From NCBI GenBank assembly GCA_013152165.1, contig JAADGY010000053.1, positions 22,507 through 38,909 on the forward strand: a stretch of 16,403 nucleotides of DNA, in the 5' to 3' direction. Source of the DNA: a bacterium. Its GTDB lineage: Bacteria > Patescibacteriota > Microgenomatia > JAADGY01. How positions within the stretch are numbered: the stretch's first letter is position 1; the number at the start of each line of letters is the position of its first letter. Position numbers and translations under genes: made by a program. Of this stretch, positions 1-6,527 are shown one piece after another. The notes under the pieces were generated by a model. The model had not been told where the DNA came from and made no database searches. It saw nothing but the letters and a program-made list of their open reading frames with translations.

Positions 1-308
1 GCCAAAAGCCCCTCGACTTCTTTTACTAAGCGGTATTTTAAGCCAAACACCACCCGCGGCCAAACACCCCGATATCTATACAAGCAAACACCGCCAGCCA
101 ATCTATACCTGTCGGCACACTGCCAATGGCTAATCCCGTCAATCGATAAATTCTTGCAGTAAAGGCATCTAAATCGTCCGGCTCGCCGCTTGGCCAAATC
201 ACTCCAACATCCACGGCAGACAACCCCATTTTTTATCGGCCGGCCGCAGCCGACACACCACCGACCCAAAACCACGTTTTCAATCTTTTTAATTATCTCC
301 CACACCAT
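1..308 (-). CDS. comF: ComF-like amidophosphoribosyltransferase, N-terminal part (runs off the left edge)
   Basis: Reading the minus strand from the ATG at 308-306 gives 102 codons with no stop up to the window edge, so the gene is partial at its C-terminus. The visible part is a cysteine-rich N-terminus: CVGC at residues 18-21, CRGCW at 31-35, CLYC at 48-51 and a further Cys at 64. It is followed by FGLKYRLVKEVEGLL near residues 88-102, matching the 'LKY' segment that leads into the phosphoribosyltransferase domain of ComF proteins. ComF proteins take part in DNA uptake or processing in competent bacteria; the PRTase active site lies beyond the window. An in-frame ATG at 368 would overlap the tmRNA 3' half, so the start at 308, 11 nt past the tmRNA end, is preferred. 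No Shine-Dalgarno sequence is visible. Family assignment is from the cysteine pattern and spacing only. Confidence 0.78.
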   Translation of the reverse strand, partial: MVWEIIKKIENVVLGRWCVGCGRPIKNGVVCRGCWSDLAKRRAGRFRCLYCKNLSIDGISHWQCADRYRLAGGVCLYRYRGVWPRVVFGLKYRLVKEVEGLL

Positions 309-318
309 CAGCAATAGG

Positions 319-729
319 CGGAGATGCTCGGGAATGACCCGAGGTCCAAGAAAACCCCTAAAAAACATCTACAGGCTTAGGTTGTGTTTAAATCGCTAAT
401 TACCAGGCCACAACCGCTCCTTAAGTAATTAGGCAGAAGAGTTATTTTTCACCCATCTTACCCTCTTCTGGCTGATAAGACAGGCATATCTTGGCTGTTT
501 AGCCACCGCTTGTTATCCGCCAAGAAGAAATAATCAAGCAGTGATCCTAGGCAGTAACAACCCTTAAGCTGCTACGTAAGCCATGGGATAATTCCAACTG
601 GTGTATGAAACATCAGCCAGAACGCCGCCTTCTGTTTCTTCGGCATTTTAGTTTTTGATACCTTTAAACGGTGGTATCAAACCGGCCTGCAGTTTTTAAG
701 GTGCTTTCCTGTCGAATCCTTACATCTCC
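319..729 (-). ncRNA. ssrA: tmRNA (transfer-messenger RNA)
   Basis: On the minus strand the RNA begins GGAGATG (729-723), then GGATTCGACAGG, the conserved tmRNA 5' motif. Its 3' end is GGAC, a T-arm with CTCGG/CCGAG stem, then CATCTCC (326-320), which pairs perfectly with the 5' seven bases; base 319 is the discriminator. The length of about 411 nt fits a one-piece tmRNA. Between the ends are pseudoknot-like stems and a tag reading frame (644-564) ending GCT TAC GTA GCA GCT TAA. tmRNA with SmpB rescues stalled ribosomes and tags the nascent chain for proteolysis. CCA is only partly encoded (CC then T). Oddities: pair 3-70 is A-U instead of the alanine-identity G-U, the discriminator is G, and the T-loop reads GTCATTC. 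comF follows 11 nt downstream. Confidence 0.93.
564..644 (-). other. tmRNA tag-peptide reading frame
   Basis: The proposed resume codon is GCC (644-642), preceded by AAACTAAAAT, the A-rich context usual just before tmRNA resume codons. The frame encodes 26 residues, beginning AEETEGG and ending PMAYVAA, followed by TAA at 566-564. The hydrophobic (Y)xAA end is the usual degradation signal seen by ClpXP-type proteases. The tag is longer than the 10-residue E. coli tag. The resume codon is inferred from context; the frame and stop are directly visible. Confidence 0.8.
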
Positions 730-740
730 AACATAAAGAT

Positions 741-746
741 ATTATA
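741..746 (-). promoter_or_regulatory. -10 box of the tmRNA promoter
   Basis: TATAAT on the minus strand, about 11 nt before the mature tmRNA 5' end at 729. This allows a short 5' extension to be trimmed by RNase P. No clear -35 at a good distance was found. Confidence 0.5.
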
Positions 747-840
747 TATGATAGCTCCAAAATTCTCGTGAAAACACCCTCCATTCCCGCCCCCGGATTT
801 TGAATGGAGCTTTATTGGAGCTTGGAGTTTTAAAATTGGA

Positions 841-976
841 ACCTTTCCACCACAGGTGGACAGTTTAGAATTTTCTTCAAAGGTGGACAGACTTTCCGCC
901 ACAGTCTCAACTGAGGCGGTTAGTTTTGATATTTGAGATGCCCACCTTTTACTCGCGTTGCTCGTCGACGCGAGGC
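841..976. repeat. Intergenic hairpin and palindrome cluster in the tmRNA-lysS gap
   Basis: The gap 730-1102 between the divergent tmRNA and lysS holds no credible gene. It contains a CCACC-aca-GGTGG hairpin near 851-863, a second copy of AGGTGGACAG, a CCGCC...GGCGG inverted repeat near 895-919, the block AGGCGGTTAGTTTTGA at 914-929 (also at 9479-9494), and a GC-rich palindrome at 951-976 with arms CTCGCGT and ACGCGAG. The palindrome is closely matched at 4219-4244. No function can be read from it; it looks like dispersed intergenic repeat material. Confidence 0.55.
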
Positions 977-977
977 G

Positions 978-1106
978 AACAGATTTAAGATTTGACATGT
1001 AGATTTGAGTTTTGACATCTCAGTTTTGAGATTTCTTTATCTTATTACTTATCTTTAACTTTGCACTTTGAACTTTGAACTTTTAACTTATATAATGTTC
1101 TCATGC
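978..1106 (+). repeat. 129-bp promoter-region duplication, copy 1 (lysS)
   Basis: This segment is identical to 5154-5282 upstream of serS except for one base (T at 1032, C at 5208). It carries T-rich TTGACA/TTTGAG modules, the -35 and -10 boxes and the first four bases of the coding sequence (ATGC). Similarity stops abruptly at both ends. Confidence 0.95.
1068..1096 (+). promoter_or_regulatory. lysS promoter, predicted leaderless
   Basis: TTGAAC at 1068-1073, a 17-bp spacer, then perfect TATAAT at 1091-1096. The ATG at 1103 is 7 nt after the last base of the -10 box, where transcription would be expected to begin, so the mRNA would have no 5' leader. No Shine-Dalgarno sequence is present. 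Confidence 0.75.
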
Positions 1107-2581
1107 CTCAGCCGATTGAAGAACTCATCAAAATCAGAAAAGAAAAGCTAAACAAGCTTAAACAATTGGGTATCAACCCCAACCCGCCTGTTTATAACCG
1201 AACCCACGCCATCGACAAGTCAAAACAATTAGGCCTTCACGTCAAAATAGCCGGCCGGGTTAGGTCCCTTCGTTCGCACGGCAAACTGACATTTTTTGAT
1301 TTACAGGACGAAACCGGCCAAATTCAGGTGCTGGCGACCCAAAGCAGCCTTGGCCAACACCAATATCAAATCATCAAACTGCTTGACATCGGCGATTTTG
1401 TCGGTGTAGAGGGCGATGTCTTTAAAACCAAAGCCGGTGAAATCACCGTCAAGGCCGGCGAAATAACCTTTTTATCCAAAGCCCTTCGCCCCCTGCCCGA
1501 TTCATGGTACGGCTTAAAAGACAAAGAAGAAAGGTTCCGTAAACGATACCTTGATCTTATCCTAAACCCTGAAGCTAAACAGCTTTTAGATAAGCGATGG
1601 TCGACCCTGCAAGCTATTCGTCAATTTTTATGGTCCAAGGATTTTAAAGAGGTCGAAACCCCGGTTTTGCAGACTCTGTACGGGGGGACCAACGCTCGGC
1701 CGTTTATCACCCACATTAACGCCTTAAATATAGATATGTACTTAAGGGTCGCTCCCGAACTTTATTTAAAAAGGCTGATCGTCGGCGGTTATGAAAGAAT
1801 TTTCGAGATCGCCCGCAATTTCCGCAACGAAGGCATGGACCAAACCCATCAGCCAGAGTTCACCATGATCGAATTTTACATAGCCTACGCTGACTACTTT
1901 AAGATAATGGACATAACCGAAGATTTGATTAAATTCACCGCTCAAAAAGTCAACCGCACCCTTAAGCTCACCGTCGGGGAAAATAAAATTGATTTAACCG
2001 GCAAATGGCGCCGGATAACCATCGATCAAGCCCTAAAAGAATACGCCGGCCTTGATTGGAACACCATCTCTGATCAAGAAATTAAACAGCTTCTTAAAAA
2101 ACACAGCATCAACGTCCCCGGAGTTTACAGCCGAGACAAAGCCCTTTTTGTTATATACGACCATCTAGTCACGCCTCACCTAATCGAGCCTACTTGGGTC
2201 ATCGATTATCCGCGGGATATAAGTCCCTTGTCTAAAGAACACCGCAGTAAGCCAAACCGAGTTGAACGCTTCGAAGGCTACATCGGCGGCAAAGAAATTT
2301 GCGACGGCTGGTCCGAAATCGTCGACCCAATAAGCCAGCGCCAGCGCTTCGAGGTAGAGCAAAAAAACCTAAAAGCCGGCGATGATGAAGCCCAGCCGCT
2401 TGACCAAGATTTTCTGGAAGCCCTGGCCCATGGCTGTCCTCCTCTTGGAGGCATAGGTATAGGCATCGACAGGCTGGTTATGTTTTTAACCAACACCTGG
2501 AGCATTCGCGAAGTCATTGCCTTCCCTTTAATGAAGCCTCGGAATAAGCCGCAAGCTTCAGAAAAAAGCGGCAAAAAATAA
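1103..2581 (+). CDS. lysS: Lysyl-tRNA synthetase, class II
   Basis: Charges tRNA-Lys with lysine in the cytoplasm. The 492-residue product is full length for the family. An N-terminal OB-fold anticodon-binding domain covers about residues 45-130 (VKIAGRVRSLRSHGKLTFFDLQD). The class II catalytic domain follows, with the motif 1 region ETPVLQTLYGGTNARPF (about 185-201), motif 2 FRNEGMDQTHQPEFTMIEFY (about 240-259) and motif 3 GIGIGIDRLVMFL (about 450-462). The start is fixed by the -10 box directly upstream; there is no room for a leader. The C-terminus ends in a short lysine-rich tail. greA follows about 60 bp downstream from its own promoter, and no terminator is evident between them. The start region is duplicated in front of serS. 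Confidence 0.97.
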   Translation: MPQPIEELIKIRKEKLNKLKQLGINPNPPVYNRTHAIDKSKQLGLHVKIAGRVRSLRSHGKLTFFDLQDETGQIQVLATQSSLGQHQYQIIKLLDIGDFVGVEGDVFKTKAGEITVKAGEITFLSKALRPLPDSWYGLKDKEERFRKRYLDLILNPEAKQLLDKRWSTLQAIRQFLWSKDFKEVETPVLQTLYGGTNARPFITHINALNIDMYLRVAPELYLKRLIVGGYERIFEIARNFRNEGMDQTHQPEFTMIEFYIAYADYFKIMDITEDLIKFTAQKVNRTLKLTVGENKIDLTGKWRRITIDQALKEYAGLDWNTISDQEIKQLLKKHSINVPGVYSRDKALFVIYDHLVTPHLIEPTWVIDYPRDISPLSKEHRSKPNRVERFEGYIGGKEICDGWSEIVDPISQRQRFEVEQKNLKAGDDEAQPLDQDFLEALAHGCPPLGGIGIGIDRLVMFLTNTWSIREVIAFPLMKPRNKPQASEKSGKK

Positions 2582-2631
2582 AACCTTAAAACCACCAACA
2601 GGGGGTAGGGCGAAAAATTTGTGTTTTATAT

Positions 2632-2637
2632 TATAAT
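2632..2637 (+). promoter_or_regulatory. -10 box of the greA operon
   Basis: TATAAT with 6 nt before the greA ATG at 2644, so transcription is predicted to start at or next to the ATG. No good -35 match was seen at 16-18 bp. Confidence 0.6.
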
Positions 2638-2643
2638 CATCCT

Positions 2644-3117
2644 ATGAGTCCCCGCACCGCCAAATCCCCCAGTTTAACTTTGACGCGCCAAGGCGCTAGC
2701 CAGCTTAAAAGCCAGCTGCAAGCCCTTAAAGACAAACGGCCCGGCCTGGTCGACCGCTTAGCCCGAGCCAGATCTTTTGGCGACTTATCCGAAAACTCCG
2801 AATACACCAACGCCAAAGAAGAGCTTGATTTCCTAGACAACCAAATCCAGGAACTAGAAGCTGTTTTACAAGTAGCCAAAGTCATAAATAATAAATCAAA
2901 CAACACCGCCGGTCTGGGCGCCACTGTTGTTATCAAAAATAACTCTCGACAAATAACTATGACCCTGGTCAGCCATTGGGAGGCCGATCCTTTGCAAAAA
3001 AAGATCTCGATTGACTCTCCGTTAGGCCAAGCCTTAAACGGCCATAAAAAAGGCGACACCATAGTTGTCGACACGCCCAACGGGCCGGTTACTTATACAA
3101 TTCTAGAAGTCAAATAA
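2644..3117 (+). CDS. greA: Transcript cleavage factor GreA
   Basis: GreA binds the RNA polymerase secondary channel and stimulates cleavage of backtracked transcripts. The 157-residue product has the usual two-part layout. An N-terminal coiled-coil hairpin (about residues 12-82) carries the acidic tip motif FGDLSENSEY, with D47 and E50 matching the catalytic tip residues of the family. A C-terminal FKBP-like domain (about 88-157) includes SHWEADPLQKKISIDSPLGQAL. It is first gene of a tight + strand cluster: yqeY starts 1 nt after its stop. The start is chosen because of the -10 box 6 nt upstream. Adjacency to lysS is a common arrangement for greA. Confidence 0.95.
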   Translation: MSPRTAKSPSLTLTRQGASQLKSQLQALKDKRPGLVDRLARARSFGDLSENSEYTNAKEELDFLDNQIQELEAVLQVAKVINNKSNNTAGLGATVVIKNNSRQITMTLVSHWEADPLQKKISIDSPLGQALNGHKKGDTIVVDTPNGPVTYTILEVK

Positions 3118-3118
3118 A

Positions 3119-3568
3119 ATGGCCGACTCTCTTTTAAAACAAATCCAATCCCAAATGATCGCCGCCATGCGGGCCAAAGACGCCACCACCCTGGAAGCCC
3201 TTCGTTTTCTAACCTCGATCATTAAAAACGCCCAAATCGACAAGCACGGCCAGCTGACCGACCAGGAAATCACCAACATCATTCGCAAGCAAGTCAAAAA
3301 ACAACAGGAAGAGATATCTTTTTTAGAAAAAGCCAATCGGACTCAAAGGGCTCAGCAAGAAAAACAAAAACTAGAAGTTTTAATTAACTTTTTACCCCCA
3401 GGACTCGATGACGACCAGGTCAAATCCAAAATTTTACAGGCAATTCCAGCTGACCAACTTAAGTCCCAGACGATTGGCCAATTAATGGGCCGGCTGGTTA
3501 AGGTTTTTCAAGGGCAAATCCCCAATGATCAGCTGGCTAGAGTTTTAAAATCTCTTAAAAACTCATAA
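3119..3568 (+). CDS. yqeY: GatB/YqeY domain protein
   Basis: A 149-residue soluble, helical protein covering the stand-alone GatB_Yqey family. It opens with LLKQIQSQMIAAMRAKDATTLEALRFL and has the central IRKQVKKQQEEISFLEKANR segment and the LINFLPPGLDDDQV turn before the C-terminal helical part. The domain is related to the tail of the GatB subunit of the tRNA amidotransferase, which touches tRNA. Stand-alone YqeY proteins have no firmly established activity, so a tRNA-related role is inference. The gene begins 1 nt after the greA stop with no Shine-Dalgarno sequence, so it is probably translated by re-initiation or coupling. Confidence 0.9.
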   Translation: MADSLLKQIQSQMIAAMRAKDATTLEALRFLTSIIKNAQIDKHGQLTDQEITNIIRKQVKKQQEEISFLEKANRTQRAQQEKQKLEVLINFLPPGLDDDQVKSKILQAIPADQLKSQTIGQLMGRLVKVFQGQIPNDQLARVLKSLKNS

Positions 3569-3575
3569 ATCAATC

Positions 3576-3833
3576 ATGGCCGCCTCAACATCCTCGAAAG
3601 CTCCTCGCATAACCAAAAGCATAAACCTTGCCAAACTGGCTGAAAAATACCCGGTTTTAGCCCAAGCTTTGGCTGAAGAATACGGCCTTCACTGCGTTGG
3701 CTGCTTTGCCGCCGGTTTTGATACTCTAGAAGAAGGCGCCAAACTCCATGGTTACGAAGACGAAGACGTCAAAGAAATGGTTGATTATTTAAATGAACTC
3801 CTTAAAACAACTCAACAAGACAAAAATAAATAA
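3576..3833 (+). CDS. DUF1858-type redox-disulfide domain protein
   Basis: An 85-residue protein with the sequence pattern of the DUF1858 family (hybrid-cluster-protein-associated disulfide domain, also the N-terminal part of ScdA-like proteins). It has a helical start with LAEKYPVLAQALAEEYGLHC, then the CVGC pair (C40, C43) and FDTLEEGAKLHGYEDEDVKEMVDYLN. The CxxC suggests thiol redox or metal binding, but no reaction is established. It lies 7 nt after yqeY, last in the greA operon and followed by the operon terminators. The first 14 residues are polar and probably disordered. Family assignment is good; function is open. Confidence 0.85.
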   Translation: MAASTSSKAPRITKSINLAKLAEKYPVLAQALAEEYGLHCVGCFAAGFDTLEEGAKLHGYEDEDVKEMVDYLNELLKTTQQDKNK

Positions 3834-3955
3834 CTAGATCCGCTCGAAGTATCATCCAACAATTCTTCATTTACTCCCCTCACTCCCACTCCCTATGACT
3901 CCATCTTTTCTAAGTGGTCCTGCCCCTGGTGGATATTTCCACTAAAACGGTTTTT

Positions 3956-4017
3956 GCCCAGCATGCAATCTGGGCAACCCTGAATCGTGCCCAGCTCTGG
4001 TGCAGGGAAGTTTTTTT
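3956..4017 (+). terminator. Two-hairpin element ending in a U-tract (terminator-like)
   Basis: Hairpin 1 pairs GCCCAG (3956-3961) with CTGGGC (3970-3975). Hairpin 2 pairs CCCTG (3978-3982) with CAGGG (4003-4007) and is followed by seven T (4011-4017). TGCCCAG recurs at 3988-3994 inside loop 2, so the CTGGGCA strand has two alternative partners. A related element lies at 11225-11289 and a looser one at 5061-5117. Just upstream a GTGGA-TATT-TCCAC hairpin sits near 3929-3942. It could be a terminator or a small structured RNA. Confidence 0.55.
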
Positions 4018-4037
4018 AGGTTGTGCCTTTTCTCCTT

Positions 4038-4079
4038 AACCCCGGGGGAAGCCTAAAGGCAACCCCCGGGGTTCTTTTT
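4038..4079 (+). terminator. Strong intrinsic terminator of the greA operon
   Basis: A perfect 11-bp stem, AACCCCGGGGG (4038-4048) with CCCCCGGGGTT (4063-4073), holds a loop with its own GCC/GGC mini-stem. It is followed by CTTTTTG. This is the clearest rho-independent terminator in the window. Confidence 0.9.
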
Positions 4080-4118
4080 GGATAGGATAACCTTCAAGGT
4101 TCTCTTCAGAGTGGCTTG

Positions 4119-4275
4119 TTTAGTATTTGTAATTTAGTATTTAGGATTTGTTTGGAATTTGGTGCTTGTGATTTGTGATTTGTTTGGATACTTGGAATTT
4201 GTGATTTGGAATTTTTTCACTCGCGGAGCTTGTCGACGCGAGGCAGGCCCGCTTCGACTCGCGAAGCGAGGCGAG
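4119..4275. repeat. Intergenic T-rich blocks and GC palindromes upstream of the exonuclease gene
   Basis: From about 4119 come T-rich blocks of the TTTAGTATTTAGGATTTG type, also present near 4951 and 6611. Then a palindrome at 4219-4244 (arms CTCGCG/CGCGAG, closely matching 951-976) and GACTCGCGAAGCGAGGCGAG at 4256-4275, repeated exactly at 4991-5010. The rest of the gap 4080-4346 shows no gene. Confidence 0.6.
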
Positions 4276-4308
4276 GTCGTTGAAAATTAAAAATTTTTAA
4301 AACCCCTC

Positions 4309-4337
4309 TTGACTTTTTACCCCCATCATCATAGCCT
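4309..4337 (+). promoter_or_regulatory. Possible promoter of the exonuclease gene
   Basis: TTGACT at 4309-4314, a 17-bp spacer and TAGCCT at 4332-4337; the ATG is at 4347. The -10 match is weak (T, A and final T only), so this is tentative. Confidence 0.35.
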
Positions 4338-4346
4338 ATTTATGTT

Positions 4347-4919
4347 ATGGAAGTTTTAGTCATCGACATCGAAACCAAAAAAACCTTTAGCGAGGTCGGC
4401 ACCCACGACCCGGCCTTGTTGGGCGTGTCTTATGTTGGTGTCTATTCATATGAAGAGCAAAGGCTTTTCGGCTTTTTTGAGCCGGAGCTTGATAAGTTTT
4501 GGCCCTATCTTCACAAAGCCGCCGCCGTTATCGGCTATAACATAGACGGATTTGATATTCCCACCCTTAAAAATTACTACCCCGGCAACCTTAATCAAAT
4601 CCCCACCATCGACCTGATGAAGATCATCAAAGAAGCCATCGGTATCCGCCTGCGCCTTGATGTTGTTGCTAAAACCACTTTGGGCAGAGGCAAAATCGGC
4701 CACGGCCTGGACGCCATTCGTTATTACCACGAAAAAAAATGGGACGAACTGGCGAAATATTGTTTAGAAGATGTCGCCATCACCCGCGATCTTTATCAGC
4801 ATATGAAAACCAAAAAAACCATAAGCTATCCCGACCTAGGCGGCAAAAACATCTTTACCGTCCCGGTCGCCGTCCCGGAAATCAAACCGCCGCCCATCCA
4901 GCAAAACACCCTCTTTTAA
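4347..4919 (+). CDS. DEDDy-type 3'-5' exonuclease (RNase H-like fold)
   Basis: A 190-residue stand-alone nuclease domain. Motif I is VIDIET (D7, E9), motif II IGYNIDGFDIPTL (N65, D70) and motif III YCLEDV (Y138, D142). Together these make up the metal-binding set of the DEDD superfamily with the tyrosine variant, as in DNA-polymerase proofreading-like and YprB-like RNase H-fold nucleases. It should remove 3' nucleotides from DNA or RNA; the substrate cannot be told. After the domain comes a proline-rich tether (PEIKPPPI) and a terminal QNTLF, which resembles the bacterial sliding-clamp-binding pentapeptide QLSLF. The gene is alone between intergenic repeats, followed by a terminator-like hairpin at 5095-5117. 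No helicase domain is fused. Confidence 0.85.
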   Translation: MEVLVIDIETKKTFSEVGTHDPALLGVSYVGVYSYEEQRLFGFFEPELDKFWPYLHKAAAVIGYNIDGFDIPTLKNYYPGNLNQIPTIDLMKIIKEAIGIRLRLDVVAKTTLGRGKIGHGLDAIRYYHEKKWDELAKYCLEDVAITRDLYQHMKTKKTISYPDLGGKNIFTVPVAVPEIKPPPIQQNTLF

Positions 4920-4990
4920 CCCACCCCCTCCCACTCCCTCTAGTAGTTTGTTTAGAATTTATGATTTAGTATTTAGTGCTTACCCGCCTC

Positions 4991-5010
4991 GACTCGCGAA
5001 GCGAGGCGAG
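4991..5010. repeat. GC palindrome, second copy
   Basis: GACTCGCGAAGCGAGGCGAG, identical to 4256-4275. It can fold as CTCGC-GAA-GCGAG or, with the preceding bases, as GCCTCG...CGAGGC. It lies between T-rich blocks in the gap 4920-5278. Confidence 0.7.
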
Positions 5011-5060
5011 TAGATTTGAGATTTGACATTTAAGTTTTGAGATTTAAGTTTTCTCCATCA

Positions 5061-5117
5061 CGTTCCGGGAACGGTTACTCAGGTCGTGCCCCACCCACTC
5101 TCAGGAGTGGTATTTTT
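5061..5117 (+). terminator. Hairpin pair with U-tract downstream of the exonuclease gene
   Basis: CGTTCC-G-GGAACG at 5061-5073, then CCACTC-tcag-GAGTGG at 5095-5110 followed by TATTTTT (5111-5117). The order of two hairpins, a TCGTGCCC segment between them and a T-run resembles 3956-4017. The second hairpin is a reasonable intrinsic terminator. Confidence 0.5.
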
Positions 5118-5153
5118 GTCATTTAGTCATTCGGTTTTTGGTATTCGGATTTT

Positions 5154-5282
5154 AACAGATTTAAGATTTGACATGTAGATTTGAGTTTTGACATCTCAGT
5201 TTTGAGACTTCTTTATCTTATTACTTATCTTTAACTTTGCACTTTGAACTTTGAACTTTTAACTTATATAATGTTCTCATGC
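5154..5282 (+). repeat. 129-bp promoter-region duplication, copy 2 (serS)
   Basis: Matches 978-1106 with a single difference (C at 5208). It includes promoter boxes, the ATG and one more base. The protein-coding sequences diverge directly after it. Confidence 0.95.
5244..5272 (+). promoter_or_regulatory. serS promoter, predicted leaderless
   Basis: TTGAAC (5244-5249), 17-bp spacer, TATAAT (5267-5272), then 6 nt to the ATG at 5279. It is part of the duplicated block shared with lysS. Confidence 0.75.
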
Positions 5283-6520
5283 TTGATCTTAAATTTATTC
5301 TTAAAAACCCCGACCTTGTCAAACAGGCTTGCCAGCACAAAAACCTTGACCCGGCCATAATCGATGAGATAATAAAACTCGCCGGCCAGCACAAAAAACT
5401 TCTGCGTCAAATAGAGGACCTGCGGGCTCAAAAAAACAAACTGGACAGAACTCAAATAGAAAAAGCCCGCCAAATAAAAACCAAGCTCAAAACCTTAACC
5501 GAAAAGTTCAGGTCCTTGGATGAGCAGCTCAATCAAAAACTAGCCTGGGTTCCCAACCTGCCGGCCGATGATGTTCCAATCGGTAAAGACGAAGCCGGCA
5601 ACTTGGTTTTATACGAACACGGCCAAAAGCCCAAATTTAACTTCACCCCCAAAACCCACCATGAACTAGGTGAGCTTCTTGATATTATCGACACCAAAAG
5701 AGGCGCTAAAGTTTCCGGCTTCAGGGGGTATTTCCTTAAAAACGAAGGCGCCTTGCTCCATTTGGGAATCTTAATGTACGCCCTCCAGAAACTGGTCGCC
5801 AAAGGCTTTATTCCCATCGTCGCCCCCGCCATCGTTAAGCGCTTTGTTTTATTCGGCTCCGGCCAATTTCCATGGGGAGAAAGGGAAACCTACAAACTAA
5901 ACGACAAAGACGCCTATCTTGCCGGCACCGCCGAACAGCCCATGATGGCCTATTTTTCCGGTGAAACCTTAAAAGAATCAGAACTCCCGATTAAACTTGT
6001 CGCCTTTTCCCCCTGCTACAGACGCGAAGCCGGCTCTTACGGCAAAGATACCAGGGGGGTTTACCGAGTTCATGAGTTCATGAAGGTCGAGCAATTAGTC
6101 ATTGACACTGCCGACCCAGCCAAAGCTGATCAATGGATTGAAGAATTAAAGCAAAACTCTGAAGAAATACTAAACGACCTAAACCTTCCCTATCGAGTTT
6201 TAAAAATGTGCACCGGCGACATGGGCGAACCTCATCATAAAAAATACGACATCGAAACTTGGATGCCCGGCCGCGGCAAATACGGCGAAACCATGTCTGA
6301 TTCCATCATGACCGACTTTCAAACTCGGCGTTTAAAAATTTATTACCAAACTAAACAAAAAACTAAACAGCTGGCCTATTCTTACAACAACACCGCCATC
6401 GCCTCTCCCAGAATTTTGGTTGCCATCTTAGAAAATTATCAGACTAAAAACGGTGAAGTTATCGTCCCCAAGGTCCTTCGCCCCTTCGTCGGCACCGACA
6501 TCATCAAACCCAAAAAATAA
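5279..6520 (+). CDS. serS: Seryl-tRNA synthetase
   Basis: Charges tRNA-Ser (and the selenocysteine tRNA where present). The 413-residue product is close to the normal bacterial length. Residues 1-95 form the N-terminal antiparallel coiled-coil arm that grips the tRNA long variable arm (starting MLDLKFILKNPDLVKQ). The class II core follows: the TAEQPMMAYFSGETL substrate loop (about 217-231; usually TAEV/TSEV, here TAEQ), motif 2 SPCYRREAGSYGKDTRGVYR (244-263), GEPHHKKYDIETWMPGRGKY (316-335), and motif 3 with SPRILVAILENYQ (about 376-388). It has its own leaderless-type promoter, nearly identical to that of lysS. No clear terminator follows; a 15-bp inverted repeat lies just downstream. Confidence 0.97.
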   Translation: MLDLKFILKNPDLVKQACQHKNLDPAIIDEIIKLAGQHKKLLRQIEDLRAQKNKLDRTQIEKARQIKTKLKTLTEKFRSLDEQLNQKLAWVPNLPADDVPIGKDEAGNLVLYEHGQKPKFNFTPKTHHELGELLDIIDTKRGAKVSGFRGYFLKNEGALLHLGILMYALQKLVAKGFIPIVAPAIVKRFVLFGSGQFPWGERETYKLNDKDAYLAGTAEQPMMAYFSGETLKESELPIKLVAFSPCYRREAGSYGKDTRGVYRVHEFMKVEQLVIDTADPAKADQWIEELKQNSEEILNDLNLPYRVLKMCTGDMGEPHHKKYDIETWMPGRGKYGETMSDSIMTDFQTRRLKIYYQTKQKTKQLAYSYNNTAIASPRILVAILENYQTKNGEVIVPKVLRPFVGTDIIKPKK

Positions 6521-6527
6521 AATCCTG

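Noticed and set aside
38..229. A 63-codon minus strand frame
   Set aside because: It is out of frame with, and inside, the ComF-like reading frame, whose cysteine pattern is far more convincing.
190..399. A 69-codon + strand frame
   Set aside because: Lies antisense to comF and the tmRNA 3' half; low-complexity product.
720..998. A 92-codon minus strand frame between the tmRNA and lysS
   Set aside because: Its sequence comes from the repeat modules and palindromes and overlaps the tmRNA promoter and 5' end; Ser/Lys-rich translation with no domain.
951..5010. The palindromes as CRISPR repeats
   Set aside because: Too few, irregular spacing, no unique spacers and no cas genes.
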